From assembly GCA_029582265.1 (NCBI GenBank), contig CM055827.1, positions 37,540,760 to 37,604,759 on the forward strand: 64,000 nt of DNA, given 5' to 3'. This document shows positions 38,501 to 53,500 of this stretch, one piece after another. The notes beneath the pieces were generated by a model, which saw only the letters and a program-made list of their open reading frames with translations, had not been told where the DNA came from and did no database searches. The translations under genes were made by a program, and so were the position numbers. Position 1 is the first letter of the stretch. Every line of letters begins with the position of its first letter. Source of the stretch: Zoroaster sp. YZ-2022. Lineage: Eukaryota; Echinodermata; Asteroidea; Forcipulatida; Zoroasteridae.

Positions 38501-41500
38501 CTTGTTTACCTTTCATGTGATGCCCACATATTGGACAGAGATATTTTTTGCATATATAGATTGACCTTGATAGTAACCTGCCATGCTGCTCATTGTCGTC
38601 AGTGTAACATGACATGGCCTGACCTATCATATTGTGCATGATATCTTACAGTGTGGGCTTAACTACAGAACCCCTCTGAGCCTACAGACAGTGCATAAGG
38701 TAGTCTTCAGAAACTCTAAGCATGCAGTGCATACCTTTAAAAAAAATATGTTGTTCATGATTGAAATGTATAAACTTTACCTACTTGGTATGATGTCATT
38801 GTGTAGTAACATTGATTATTTGTTTTGCATAGGATTGTCCGCATCATTCGTCAGCAACGTGGAAATGCATTGCTGGTAGGAGTTGGTGGTACCGGTAAAC
38901 AGTCCCTGACAAGACTTGCAGCTCACATCTGCAACTACAAGTGTTTCCAGATTGAGCTGTCTCGTGGCTATAATTATGACTCATTCCATGAGGACCTGAA
39001 GAAATTGTATGAACTAGCAGGTGTTCAGAACCTGAACACAGTTTTCTTGTTCACAGACACACAGGTAATAATATATTTTTTTGTGGTTTTGATTCTTTGT
39101 GATTACTAGTTTCTGAATAGAACCAATTAATATTATTGTCCAGACTGTCCAAAGTATTTTGTTAATGCATCACCATTGTGATGTATTTGGTGAGGGTTGA
39201 TTTTACCTTCAATAAATCCTACAACATGTTTCATAAGTTATAAGGAGTTTTGGGAAATCAGGCTCAACTCTGACTTGATTTTTATTTTAAATTTTACAAT
39301 TTGTATTACACATTTTCAGTAGCAGATTACAATAAAAAAAAATCACACTTAAAATGTTAAAATATGTAATATACATGTATATAAACATGTATAAGTAAAT
39401 GTTTCCAGGAAAGACATGCGACCCATGCAAAATATAAGCCAGTAAATGGCACAGCTGGACATGTGATCAGCACCCAGGTGGTCAGCACCCAGGTGGTCAG
39501 CACCCAGGTGGTCAGCATCCATGTGGTCCTTCCCACCACTTATTACCATTTCCTTTCAATTCATAGGATTTACATTGTATTACTTTGTTTATGTAGTAAT
39601 GATTGTTTTATACTCAAGCCTAGTTTAGTACCCTCCTGTCTTAAATTTTCTTCTCAGATACCAAACAAATTAATTTGTTCTCATTCTTAGATTGTTGTTG
39701 AGGAATTCTTGGAAGACATCAATAATATCTTAAACTCGGGTGAGGTTCCAAACCTCTTTGAAGCAGATGAGTACGAACATGTCATCATTGGGGTCAGACA
39801 GGCCGCTAAAGAAGCTGGTATCTCTGAGGGCAATCGGGATGAGATCTTCAACTTCTTCATTAACCGTGTCCGTCAGAATCTGCACATTGTACTGTGTATG
39901 AGTCCTGTTGGGGATGCCTTCCGGTCACGATGTCGTATGTTTCCATCATTGGTCAATTGTTGTACCATTGATTGGTTCACTGAATGGCCCCGTGAGGCAT
40001 TGCTGTCTGTCTCACAGACATTCTTTGAATCAGTGGATCTTGGTGAGGATGGAATGAAGGTAAGAACCAAAAGGATTTCTAGTTTTTAGCTTCCGGACCC
40101 AAATAAGAAAACACTATGGCCCTAAAGATTTAATTACAAATAAAAACAAATTAATATAAAGAATTAAGGCAACCTCTATTCTAATGTTTTGTGTACTTGG
40201 TTGTTTCATTGCTGGTGTTTGCAATCTGGTTGGTTCAGTATTAAAACATTGTTAAATCCCTTATAATATAACAACAAGTATTAACCCTTTAGCAATAAAC
40301 CAACAAGTTGTATTACATACAATCATTTTGTTTATCAATTAATAACAATTAATAATTACGTGTCATTTAAATTATGTTCAGAATAAAATTGCAGAGATGT
40401 GTGTTGAGATTCACACTAGTGTGAGTTCAATGGCTGAACGTTTCTACGCAGAGCTACGACGTAGATATTACACAACACCCACCAGCTATCTTGAGCTTAT
40501 CAACCTGTATCTGTCCATGCTTTCAGAGAAAAGAAAGTAAGTTGTGATATATCTTCTGTCAGCCTGGTCAAGATGTTGTAGCTATTAATGAGATTTTTTA
40601 AATGCCCCATACTTCAGATATACATAGTTATGATAAAACAAGTTATCCCATACAATTATTGTCTTAGCAGTGTTGTAGTATAACTAGTACTTGAGTCTGG
40701 ACTCTGATTTGAGGCCAATTTCATGGACTTGAACATAAACTCTGCAGTCGAATGAAATGACTTTATATAATAACCAATTTCAAATCAATAAAGCTTTGAG
40801 TAAATTCCAATGGTGTAACCTGCCTGTAATGTTGTTTTGTTTTCTTTGAATGTCAGGCAATTAGTGAATGCACGGGACCGTGTTAAGAATGGTTTAACTA
40901 AGCTTCTAGAGACTAATCAGCTTGTTGCTGATATGGAGGTATCTTTGACAGCTTTGGAGCCAGTCTTGAAGCAGAAATCTATTGATACAGAGAAACTAAT
41001 GGAGAGACTGGCTGTTGATCAGGAGAAAGCAGATCAGGTATATAGGGGCAATATTCATATTATATTGACTAGTTATAAGGGCACTACCCCACCCCAAGAC
41101 AACTTGAGGCAAATATTTGACAACTTTTTGCTTGAAACTGAATGCCAGCTTGTCTTCATTGATGACAAAAATAATGAGTGCTTGTTGTATTTTGTACAAG
41201 TGATGCATAGTGCATGTCATTGAACATGCACAGCCAAAAGCATGTGCATGGATGAATTCAAATATTGTATGCACATCGGTTAATTGATGGAATTCATGCA
41301 TCAGGATATCACACAATAGTTTTTTGCCCTTCGCAGAAGTTAAATAAAGAGTAGCTGTTGTACTCATTCACTTTCTTATGCCATTTTTAAGATTAGGTAA
41401 AGATAGGATCAGGAAATAATGAGGTAGAATTATTGATTTTGTGGTAAGTAATTATAGTCAGACTTTCGTAATACTAACCTTTACTTGTGTAGCACCTTCA

Positions 41501-44500
41501 AATGTTAAGGATCACATTTAATGCTTCAATAGGTACGCAAAGTTGTGCTTGAGGATGAGGCTACAGCTAAAGTGAAAGCTGAAGAGACCCAAGCCATAGC
41601 TGACGATGCCCAGCGTGATCTTGATGAGGCACTACCAGCTCTGGATTCAGCTCAGAAAGCCTTGGATTCATTGGATAAGAATGATATCTCAGAGATCAAG
41701 GTGTTCAATAAACCACCTGATATGGTGTTGACTGTCATGGAATCTATCTGTATTCTCTTGGGTGTCAAGTAAGTTGATTGTTATTATCATAGATTCCAAA
41801 ACTCCTAAATTTGAATGCAATATGGAAAGTGGTATAACTTTGGTATGACAAAGCTGCATCATCTATATGCCTCTACTGCTGCATGTAGCATTACATAAAT
41901 GGGTGTGAAGACAGATTCACACAACAGATTGCTCATGTTCTGTTGCTGTAGTAAATGAGAAATATCACAAGCCAATTGTGAAATTGTCATTACTTCAATG
42001 TATAAGCTTAGAACTATAAGGAGTAAAAGTTGTGTCATTATCTGTAAAAATGTTCTTAAACTGTTTAAATGACATAACTGTACAGAAAATAATTTCATTT
42101 AATTGGCAGCATAACATTCAGGCATTTGTTTGTTCCTAACAAATAAAACTATGAAGTATCTGGTATAAGTGACCTATAAGCAATTAGAAGGGATACTTGA
42201 TCAAACATGTTGTTTGTTAAAGCATAATCTTTTACTTAGGTAATACAATTACGGTTTATGTTGCATTCTTAAAATCTATTTTCATATTACTTTGTCCTTT
42301 CAGGCCAGACTGGCCCTCTGCTAAGGGTCTCCTTAGCGATCCCAACTTCCTCAAGAGGCTGATGGATTATGACAAGGACAACGTTCCTGATTCTTTGCTG
42401 AAAAAACTCAAGAAATACATTGAAAATCCAAAGTTTGTACCCGATGTCGTAGAGAAAACTTCAAAGGTACTAGTCATTGTGTTCTAATGATTCATGCTGA
42501 ACATACAAATAATTTGTTACATTTCAATCTGTATTGGGCCTGAATATTCATCTGTTAATAACATAACATCTTATTTATATATCTAACCTTACTGAGAATT
42601 CTATACCTATTATCTTTAGAAGAAAGATGTCCAATGTTAATATCAATATCTTTACCTGATTGGGTGTTTTATTAATTTCTTATAATTTCTTGCAGGCTTG
42701 TAAGTCCATGTGTATGTGGGTGAGAGCAATGGATCTTTACTCCAAAGTGTTCCGCACCGTGGAACCAAAGAAAAAGAAGTAGGTTTGCCTTTTTTAAATG
42801 ACCTTTATATGAAATCAAATGACTCTGTAATTTGATCCTGTGTCTTGCATGAATTGGGCATCCTTAACAGGTTGTGCACGGAGTGGGTTGACATGGGAAT
42901 TGGGCGTCCTTAACAGGTTGTGCACGGAGTGGGTTGACATGGGAATTGGGCGTCCTTAACAGGTTGTGCACGGAGTGGGTTGACATGGGAATTGGGCGTC
43001 CTTAACAGGTTGTGCACGGAGTGGGTTGACATGGGAATCTGAGATTGTTGTTAATGTCTGGTTGTACGATATGAATCCCTAATTGGTTTAATGTTATTTG
43101 TTGCCTCTCAGAAGTTTCCATAGTAACTTATATTAGAGTTATAATGGAAATAGTCTGTAGGAATTAATTCATCACTAATCAGAAAATATAAAATTCTTTC
43201 TCTTTTCCTTCTCCACCAGACTGCGTGAGGCTGAGGAAGAGCTAGCAGCTACAATGTCTGTACTGAAGGAGAAACAAGACAAGTTAGCCGATGTGGAGAG
43301 TCAGATAGCAGAGCTACAAGCATCTTATGAGGCCAGTGTGAATGAAAAAGAAGCCTTGACCAAGAACATGTCACAGACTGCAGCAAGATTGAAGCGTGCC
43401 GGTAAACTGACAACTGCCTTGGGGGATGAGCAGGGACGATGGCAGGAGAGCGTACTGGTAAGTCTGTCGTTGGGTTGCTTTTATTTGGGCACATATACCT
43501 AGTTGTCACAGCTTGTCACAAATTAAAATTTTCAAAGTTTAATGTGTGATGATATCAAACATTGGAAAAACCTAAAAAATTATTATGTCACAGAAGTGCT
43601 TTTATTTAAAACAAAATGTTTCAAAAAGTTCAGTAATATCTTCTTCCACTTTGCTGAATGTTTCTCAGATTAATTTCTATACACATTTCAGAATCTTTGT
43701 GAAGTGTACATATGAAGATGTTTTACTAGAGAACTTATATAACATTTTGTCTACAATATTTGATTTTGTGCAGGAGTTCCAGAAAGAGATTGGCAATGTA
43801 GTTGGCAATGTGTTTGTAGCAGCAGCTTGTGTAGCTTACTTTGGTGCATTTACAAGCTCATACCGAGTTGAGTTAGTTCAACGCTGGACTGATCGATGTA
43901 AAGAACTAGAAATTCCAGTTACTGATGACTTGAGTCTCCTTAAGGTATTTAAGTCATTCTCTGCCATAGAAAGACACTATGATTTTTGTGTTTTGAGAAG
44001 GAATTCTGTCATTATTATTTTTTTAGTGTGTAACCCTAATGATATAATACAGTGCTGTGTTAAATTTGATGGTCATAATGAACATCATTATTTTATATAT
44101 ATATATATATATATATTTGTCAACAGGTCTTAGCAGACCCATTTGAGATTCGTCAATGGAATGCAGATGGATTACCAAGAGATAACGTATCTACAGAGAA
44201 TGCTATCCTAGTTACTCGTGGACGACGTTGGCCTCTTATGATTGATCCTCAAGATCAGGTCAGTATTGCTGCCATAATGTAGACGTAATTGTCAAACTAC
44301 CTCCTTTACATAACATTGAATTGAATTGAATTTATTTCATTCATCTTGTGTCCAAAAAGCCAAATTGCAAGAATGTTACAATAATTATCATTAAAACCTA
44401 CATGTATTATTTAAAAACAATAAAATTGCACATTTACAAAAACATTTGTAGAATTTAAATCGGGGAGGAGAAACATCTTATAGTTTGATTGAGTCAAGTA

Positions 44501-47500
44501 TTGAGTCAAGTCAAGTATTTGTATACAGCCTCCCTGCATTTTGAATGGAATAAATGATTGTTACATTATGCCATTATTATGGTGATATGATTCCTTAATT
44601 GTTCATCATTCACTCTCCAGGCTAATCGTTGGATCCGTAACCGGGAAGCTAAGAATGGACTGAAAGTCATCAAACTAACTGATGGTAATTTCTTAAGAAC
44701 ATTGGAGAATGCTATCCGTGTTGGTATGCCTGTACTCCTGGAAGAAGTAGAAGAAACATTAGATCCATCTCTGGAACCTATCCTGCTTAAACAAACATTT
44801 GTTCAGGTAAGTGGCTGAATTTATTCAATGGACTTATTGCTTTTTGTATCTTAGGCAGCTCCCAAAGACAACTTGTACACACAGAGGGGATATTTCATAC
44901 ATATATAATGGCCTTCTCCATATGATCTCCTTTGTATTAATGAAGTAAACATTAATTGTTGTAACTGTATTTTTCTATTCTTAGGGTGGACGTCATCTCA
45001 TTCGTCTTGGAGACAGTGACATTGACTATGATAAAAACTTCCGTTTCTACATGACAACCAAAATGGCCAACCCTCATTACCTGCCTGAAGTCTGTATCAA
45101 AGTAACTATTATCAACTTTACTGTGACCAAGTCTGGATTAGAGGATCAATTGCTCAGGTAAATGGAACAAAGACATTCTTTTTGTTTAATAATTCATATT
45201 AAGAATAACATGTTATTATATTTGTCACTTTTTTACATAGTGATATTTAATGCTTAGCTGCATTGTGCATAACATGTTGAGTGTGCGATTATATACCTTT
45301 GTATTATCAGTATGGGCATTGTGATTGGATCCCTAGATATCAATGGATGTCCACACACACATATCTACTCAACATCTCATTTAGAATAAATCTGAGGAAA
45401 AGAAATATAATAATAGAAGAAATGTATTATCCAACTTTACAGTGACGTAGTGAGACTTGAGCGACCTGACTTGGAAGAACAAAGGAATCAGTTGATTGTT
45501 CGCATCAATGCTGACAAGAATCAACTCAAGGCTATTGAAGATCGCATACTAAAGCTACTCTTTGAATCTGAGGGTAATATTCTGGACAATGAGGAGTTGA
45601 TTGATACACTCAATAAATCAAAGGTATATATCCGGAGTCATTTAATATGATATAATTGAAAATCTTCAAACTTTGAGAAATTCAACCTTTTTCTCTGAAT
45701 AAGCCAAAAAAGTTAATTTAAAAATACAAAACTTAATAATGAGAATGAATTTCTCAATATGAACACCCAGAACAACATTTTAGAAGACATTATTTTACAT
45801 TAGATATTCTTTATCTATAAAGTGCTTGACTGGTCTAATTTTGGCATATCATTTGTTTTGTTGATACTTAAATGGTAACTCTTTTTTCGTGAAAGATGTT
45901 CAAGACTTTGACAATGTACAACAATCAATAATTGAAATATTTCATGAACTTGGCATGGAACATCTATCATTCAAATGCATATTGGATAAATCATGAACAT
46001 AGCTAAAGCATAGATTTGTTTTAAATTGTTGTTTTCAGGTGACGTCAGGAGTGATCACCACACGTCTCAAAGAAGCTGAACAAACTGAAGAGAAGATCAC
46101 ATTGGCTCGTGAGAAGTATCGTGTTGTTGCCGCTAGAGGTTCAGTCATGTACTTTGTGGTGGCATCATTGGCCGAGATTGATCCTATGTATCAATACTCA
46201 CTCAAGTACTTCAAAAATGTAATTTCTAAATATATGGACAATTTAAAAAATATATATACATTTCTGTTAATAAAATTCCTTTCAAGCACCTATAGCACTG
46301 TAGCCTGATGCAAACCTGAAAAAACCTGAAAAAACTCTAGGGAAACCAACATAATCAGATAGGTAATTAAGGTATAATGTGTCACATTATAATATTAAGC
46401 TAGAGAAATTTAAGCCAAAGTGACAAGTTAAATTGTCTGGTGAACAATGCCATGGAAGCATGATGCCGTGGAAGCATGGTGCCGTGGAAGCATGGTGCCG
46501 TGGAAGCATGGTGCCGTGGAAGCATGGTGCCGTGGAAGCATGGTGCCGTGGAAGCATGGTGCCGTGGAAGCATGGTGCCGTGGAAGCATGGTGCCGTGGA
46601 AGCATGGTGCCGTGGAAGCATGGTGCCGTGGAAGCATGATGCCGTGGAAGCATGATGCCGTGGAAGCATGGTGCCGTGGAAGCATGGTGCCGTGGAAGCA
46701 TGGTGCCGTGGAAGCATGGTGCCGTGGAAGCATGGTGCCGTGGAAGCATGGTGCCGTGGAAGCATGGTGCCGTGGAAGCATGGTGCCGTGGAAGCATGAT
46801 GCCGTGGAAGCATGATGCCGTGGAAGCATGATGCCGTGGAAGCATGATGCCGTGGAAGCATGATGCCGTGGAATCATGATGCCATGGAAGCATGATGCCA
46901 TGGAAGCATGATGGTCCCCTAAGCCATTGCAACATTTATCATGCTACATGAATAAACATTTGTTTTTTTGTGTATCTTTTTTGATGACAGCTGTTCAATC
47001 AGTGTATTGAAAACAGTGAGAAAAGTGATGATTTGAATACCAGGCTACAGATCTTACTGCGTCAGACGACAATAGCAGTCTACACAAATGTATCAAGGTA
47101 AAACATGACTACAAAATAAACATCAATATCATAGTTACATATTTAATACAGTTGGAACAAACAGAAAATACAAATACCTACATGATTCATTTATTTAGAA
47201 GGTGAGGGTTGCAAATGTTTTACTTTTGGTACCTAAATATGGACGCACACCTCCATCCAAAAACAATTAATTATGGTATTAAAACCTTAAAAAAAAAAAA
47301 AATCTACAGATATATATGCTGAACATCACTATTTGTCCTATTTTCCTCCTATGACAGTGAGTAAAAGCTTGGTCACATAATACAATCTTTTTACCAATTT
47401 GTATCTGTATAATAAAACTGCATGATTTTGTTGTTGTCAGGGGTTTGTTTGAGGTGCACAAGTTGGTATACTCGTTCATGTTATGTGCTGATATTATGCG

Positions 47501-50500
47501 TCAAGAAGAGAAGATTGAACAGACAGAATGGAACTTCTTCTTGCGTGGTGCAGCTATCATAGACAAGGTATGAATGACATACAATTGTGTTATTAACACT
47601 GAGCAGCAGATAAACAAGACAATACTAAAAATTAACTCTTACCAGTGGCAAATAACTCTTTTAAGAAGGTGGCTCATGATTTTTGTATTGTTGCATTATT
47701 GCTTAGTCAAAAGATTAAAACCTCAAGCAAAATATAATGAAAAAATGAGGACACATAATAGAACACAAGGTTTAGTTGTTAAAGCCTGTACATTCAATCA
47801 GTAATCTCAAAAGCATAATTGATCACAGTTTTACATTAAACTTACTTGGTATAAAGTTGATGATGGTATATAACATTCCTTAAAATATGTCTTAGATGCT
47901 ATTATCTTCAGTATAATTAGTAAAACAATTTCCCTTCTCAATTACCGATTTCATGCGACAAAAGACTTTCACAGGTTGGTTTCTGTTCATATATCTTCAT
48001 TCTTATAAAATATGGATGCATTTACAAACATGTTACCCAAAATATATGCTGCTTTAACTTATAATGACTACATTTCATTTAATTTTGTGTTTGTAATTAT
48101 AGGAACGTCCTGCTAAGCCAGACATACCCTGGTTATCAGACCAAGTATGGAACACAACATTTGATTTAGATGATAATGTGTCTGCTTTCAAAGGGTTGCT
48201 AAGAGATCTTGTTGCTACTCCTGTCTACTGCAAGATTGGTCGTCTAGAGGTAAATATACTCTTAATAAAAATTACCTTTTATGTTGAATAGTGCAAATCC
48301 CCTTTATGTTTCTGGCAATTTCCTGAAATAAAGTGACGGAAATATCACATTTAAACATGTTCTACAAGTATATGTGTATTTTGGACGTCTTTTTTTAATA
48401 ATGATGGTGGTGATGATGGTGGTGATGATGGTGGTGGTGGTGGTGATGATGGTGGTGATGATGGTGATGATGGTGGTGATGGTGGTGATGGTGATGATGA
48501 TAAAGATTTGTAGCGCGCACATATCCACCCTGCTGGGCGCTCAAGGTGCTCAAGGTAGTAACCTGTATTTTTGTGATACACACCACAAGCTTAACATTTG
48601 GATATCATGTTCTCAAGGAAACACATATTTGGACACCCTATTTCAATTCTTGTCAATAAACTATCAATATTGCATCAATATAGCAAATTTAACAATGTTT
48701 ATTCTCATGAACATGGAACATGCAAAATACTTTATTAATTGTCGCTACACAAACTTCTATATGGGTTGTTTAAATAGGGGCTTTACTAACGTGAGCACCC
48801 ATCAAGTTATTCACATTTTATTTTTTAATTCATTTTCTTGGATTCTCTTGAGAGATTGTTTTACTAAAAGTGCGTTCAACATCAAATGGAATATAAATGC
48901 TGATATACTAAAATCTGGAAAATAACAACAACAAAATGATCAGAGCTAAACAAAAAATAAAATCGTGTTATTTGGTATCCAGGTGACTCCCAACCCTACA
49001 ACCTGGACAGGTTATGGCCCAGTACCCCCACCTTATGAACCTCCATCTCCCCCTGCCGAGGGCCAAGAGGCACCAGCTGCTGTACAAGATGATGGAAAGG
49101 TCAGAGGTCACTGGAATGAACGACTTAGCAGTTTCCAGAAACTCATAATGGTCAAGTGCTTCATGGAAGAAAAGGTTTGGGAAAAAAATGTTTCAATCAA
49201 AAATAGTTATCAATTGGTGAAAATACATAAATTGTTGTGTACTCGGAAGAAGGACGTAAGACAGATGAGGTTAAACGTGCGCTTACATCCTTTTACCAGG
49301 CATGTGACAGGATTTTATAGGGGATTTGAAGGTGTACAAAACTCAATAACCTGTATATGTGAAAACTCTTCCCTGGTAATCATTTATACATGGATGTAAT
49401 TGGAATCAGGAGTACATGCTAACCAATGCTGCTGTTATTGTTGTGAAGGGACCCCTCAATAGATAATCTATGTATGGATAATCCATGTGCATTATTAGTT
49501 ATAGTGGTAGGAATGTTGCCTGAATGGATACAAGATTTGTTATGTGTAATATATCCTTCCCTCAACATGGCGCTCAGCATTTGAATTACATTGTTTCCAT
49601 ATAGGTTGTATTTGCAGTGACTGACTTTGTGAGTGAGAACCTTGGCAAGGTGTTTGTAGAGAGTCCAGCAGTTGACCTTGCTACACTCTATGAGGACATG
49701 ACACCATATACACCCCTTGTCTTTGTGCTTAGCACTGGGTCTGATCCCATGGGAGCCTTTCAGAGGTTTGCTAAGGAGAGGGGCTTTATGGAGCGAATCC
49801 AGGCTATCTCACTTGGTCAAGGACAAGGTCCTGTGGCAGAGAAGATGATTGACATTGCTGTGAAAAATGGAGATTGGGTATTCTTGCAGGTATGGCTTGT
49901 GATGATTATTGATATCAAACATGTTATTGTAATTTGTACTTGATGGACAATGTTTTTTGTTCCATTGTTCACATGTAGTCGAGTATTTAGTGGAATATTT
50001 AGGAATAAAAAATAATTTACAAGTTTAATAAGTAATATAATATAATAAGTAATATAATATGTTTTCAAAAATGTTTTAAAAGATCAAACATTAATGGAAA
50101 GCAATCGCAAAACAAACTGTTGATGGTTTTGTAGATTTTTGTTTGTTTGTTTTTTTTTAAAAGGGAAAGTTCTCTAAAATGTAAATTTTGGTCAATAAAA
50201 AATTTATAAATAAAGAAATTGGAAAATTCCAATCAACCGACTCTACTTTATGGACACATCTCTTTATAAAATAAATTGAAATTGAAAACTGAAACTAAAA
50301 GTGCATTGTTTGTTATTATTTTCTCTGCAGAATTGTCACTTGGCTGCCTCCTGGATGTTAGCCATGGAAGAGAAGATCAAAGAGCTTGGAGAACCTGGTG
50401 CTGAGATCCATGATGATTTTAGATTGTTCCTTAGCTCAATGCCTACCACCAAGTTTCCTGTCTCTGTTCTACAGAACAGTGTCAAAGTTACCAATGAACC

Positions 50501-53500
50501 GCCAAAGGGATTGAGGGCGAATGTCCGTAGAGCCTTCTCTGAAATGACATCACAGCAGTTTGAGGAACACAGTAAGTAACTAACAATATCAGGTTTTAGG
50601 TACAGTTAGGGAACTCCCCTCTGATGAACCACCAAATCACTCACTAATAAACTGGCACCTCCTTTCCCCACAATCAGAAATATGTTACCCATCCCGTATT
50701 GATAAGGCTAAATAAATTGTAAAACAGAACAATACATTTTAAAATGTTTAGTTTTTAGTTGGCTCCCCAGCCCCTGTGTAAATGTAGAAAGTGTTCTCTG
50801 TAGGAATGTTTAAGAAGTTGAATACTCGGTGGTCTCTGAGGGTATTTTTCTGTTTTTATGATGAATATTAAATTTTTCTTCCTGTGTAGTTCTTGGAATC
50901 AAGTGGCGTAAGCTCAACTTTGGCATCTGTCTGTTCCATGCCATTATTCAAGAACGCAAGAAGTTTGGTCCTCTCGGATGGAATATTAAGGTATGGATAT
51001 CAATTCCTGCTTGTCAAAGATCTTTTACAAAGCTCCTTTGTAAACATTTCATTTTGGTCATTGTCCAAACATGATTTTTGTTGTATTTTTTGTTACATGT
51101 TTTGATGAAATAAATTTTACATTACCCATTGCCCATATGATTTGGTGTAAGAAATTGTGAAATGTGAGCTCAAATTGAGCTATTGAGAATATTTCAGTAC
51201 ATACTTGATTCTTGTGATAATTACAGTGAATACACAATGACAAAAAAATAACCACCAGAAACTGGCCATTTGTCAGTTATTTGTATGTTTAGGTCTGAGG
51301 AACTTATTTGTTTGATTTGCAGTATGAGTTCAATGACAGTGATCGAGAATGTGCCCTTGAGAATTTGAGGATGTTCTTGGCTGATGGAGAGATACCATGG
51401 GATGCACTCACATACATCACAGGAGAGGTACGTCGTCTCGTTCTAGCAAAAACATCTCTGCCAAAAAGCATTTTTTATTCCTTTTTTTTCTTCAAATAAA
51501 CCAATAATTAACCTTCATTTGCCTCTAATTGAGGGCGCCCTTTAGTTTGTGATATCAATTGCATTAAAGTCTATGTTTAGGTTTGATTAATAGATAAAAG
51601 ATTGATGGGGTGTTGTGGTCATTTTACTTATTGTGATCTCTTTGTATCATGTTAGATTACATATGGTGGCCGTGTAACTGATGTATGGGATCAGAGATGT
51701 CTACGTACCGTCTTGAGGAGATTCTTCTCCCCTGAAACACTTGACTTGGACTATAAGTATTCAGAATCAGGTAACGGGGGAATGCACAGTATTAATTAGT
51801 GTATATTACCACAAAACCTTAAAAAATATAGTAGAAAGTGGCCTCACATTTCAACCCTAGGAGGATCTCTCTAGAAAACAAATCACTGAATAAAGAATGG
51901 TTTTGTAGAAATATTGTTGTCATAATGACCTCTTGGCATCAAAAGTCCATACATGATGATTCCTGACATGTTTGATTTGTTTAAAATACAGGTATTTATT
52001 ACTGTCCTGACCTGGATACACTATCTGAATATCGTCACTATGTTGAAAACCTTCCCATTATTGATGAGCCAGAGATCTTTGCTATGTTTGACAATGCTAA
52101 CATCTCATTCCAGGTAAGTTTTCAATAATAATGGAAGGGATTTCAGGTTGGTATTTAACTCCAGTGGTTGTGGTTCAAAGCCCATTGGGGCTACATGAGA
52201 GGTGTGGGGTTTCCCCAGAAAAAGTTTTGTTGGGTTTTCTCTCAACTTTTAAAACTGAAATCTCTTCTATGTCTTCATTTCAATAACATGGCACTAAGGG
52301 TAACATTGAAAGAGAATATACCAAGAGCAATCTTATATGAGTCATTTTTTTAAACGTCACAAGTTTATTATAAAAGTAAATAATGCAGCAGCATTTTAAA
52401 TGTATGAGATGTAATTGTATCTGCCCAGTAAGCAATAAAATAAGATGTATGTGCTTCATTGAAGTTGACTTTAATGTCACTTGTTTGGTAACAATAGCAA
52501 CTATCATGTAAGCTTGCTTTGTTCAGAGTGTCACAAGCAGACTTGAAAGTATTGATTTTACAGTGTTCATTCACATTGGTGAAGGGCCAAATTACTTATC
52601 AGTATGCCTTTGTTGTGTAGAACTACAGCTTAAGGGTTAATTTCTATATGAAATCAAAACCAGTAAGTAAGAAGATCAGCTGCTAAGCAGCACAAAGATT
52701 CACAATTTCTTGTTTTTTTTCATTCTTGTCCAATAGCGTCAAGAAACACAAGCATTGATCAATACCATCTTGGAAGTGCAGCCTCGTATGGCATCAGGGG
52801 GTAGTGGTATGAGTAATGATGATATTGTGTATGAGCTGGCTGAGAACATCTTGTCTAAACTACCTGAAGTTTTAGATATTGAATTAGCTTATCAAGATAT
52901 GTTCAAGGTAAAGACAATACTCTGTAAAACCATCAAAATATACTGCCTGAAGTTTTAGTTATCAAATAAACTTATAAATATTGTTCTTATTATCTGCTCC
53001 GTGCATGACCTATTGAGGGCACCCTTTTATGCAAAAAGCAGCTGTCACCATCGCTGGATAGTGCTGCCGACTCATTTACATTCAAGCATTAACAGAAACC
53101 AAAGAAAAGTTTTGTAGTCACACAGTGTCATGAAGTGCCCTAAACTAGGGATAGGGAGACTGGGTACTTTCACTGCTGGGGGCTATGATGTGCATGGAAT
53201 GGATGAAACCTACACAGATGTAATATAGTCAAATCAATTAACTAACAGCTGATCAATATATTATAGTTTCTTCCCACCAATTATGTACATTGTATGTTAG
53301 CCATTATTTATGCCAAGAGTATACATTGTTGGTGCATCTGAATGCTTTTTCTAGTTGTCACACCAGTTGAACTGTTGGAAATTTAATTGGGTTGTAGTTA
53401 TCAAGACTCAGGAGGTGGGCCCATTAGTAGTTATCAAGATTCAGGATGTGGGCCCATTAGTAGTTATCAAGATTCAGGAGGTGGGTCCATTGGTAGTTAT

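Noticed and set aside
43585..44133. 182-residue single ORF over DNAH6 exon 47
   Set aside because: Only 43774-43944 is exon; the rest is intron read-through past clear acceptor and donor sites.
46387..46935. Long ORFs on both strands over a 16-bp repeat
   Set aside because: They are a product of the minisatellite keeping every frame open; no splice context and no protein-like composition.
48304..48586. Poly-His, poly-Ser and poly-Ile/Thr ORFs
   Set aside because: They are translations of a (GATGGTGGT)n microsatellite next to a SINE tail.
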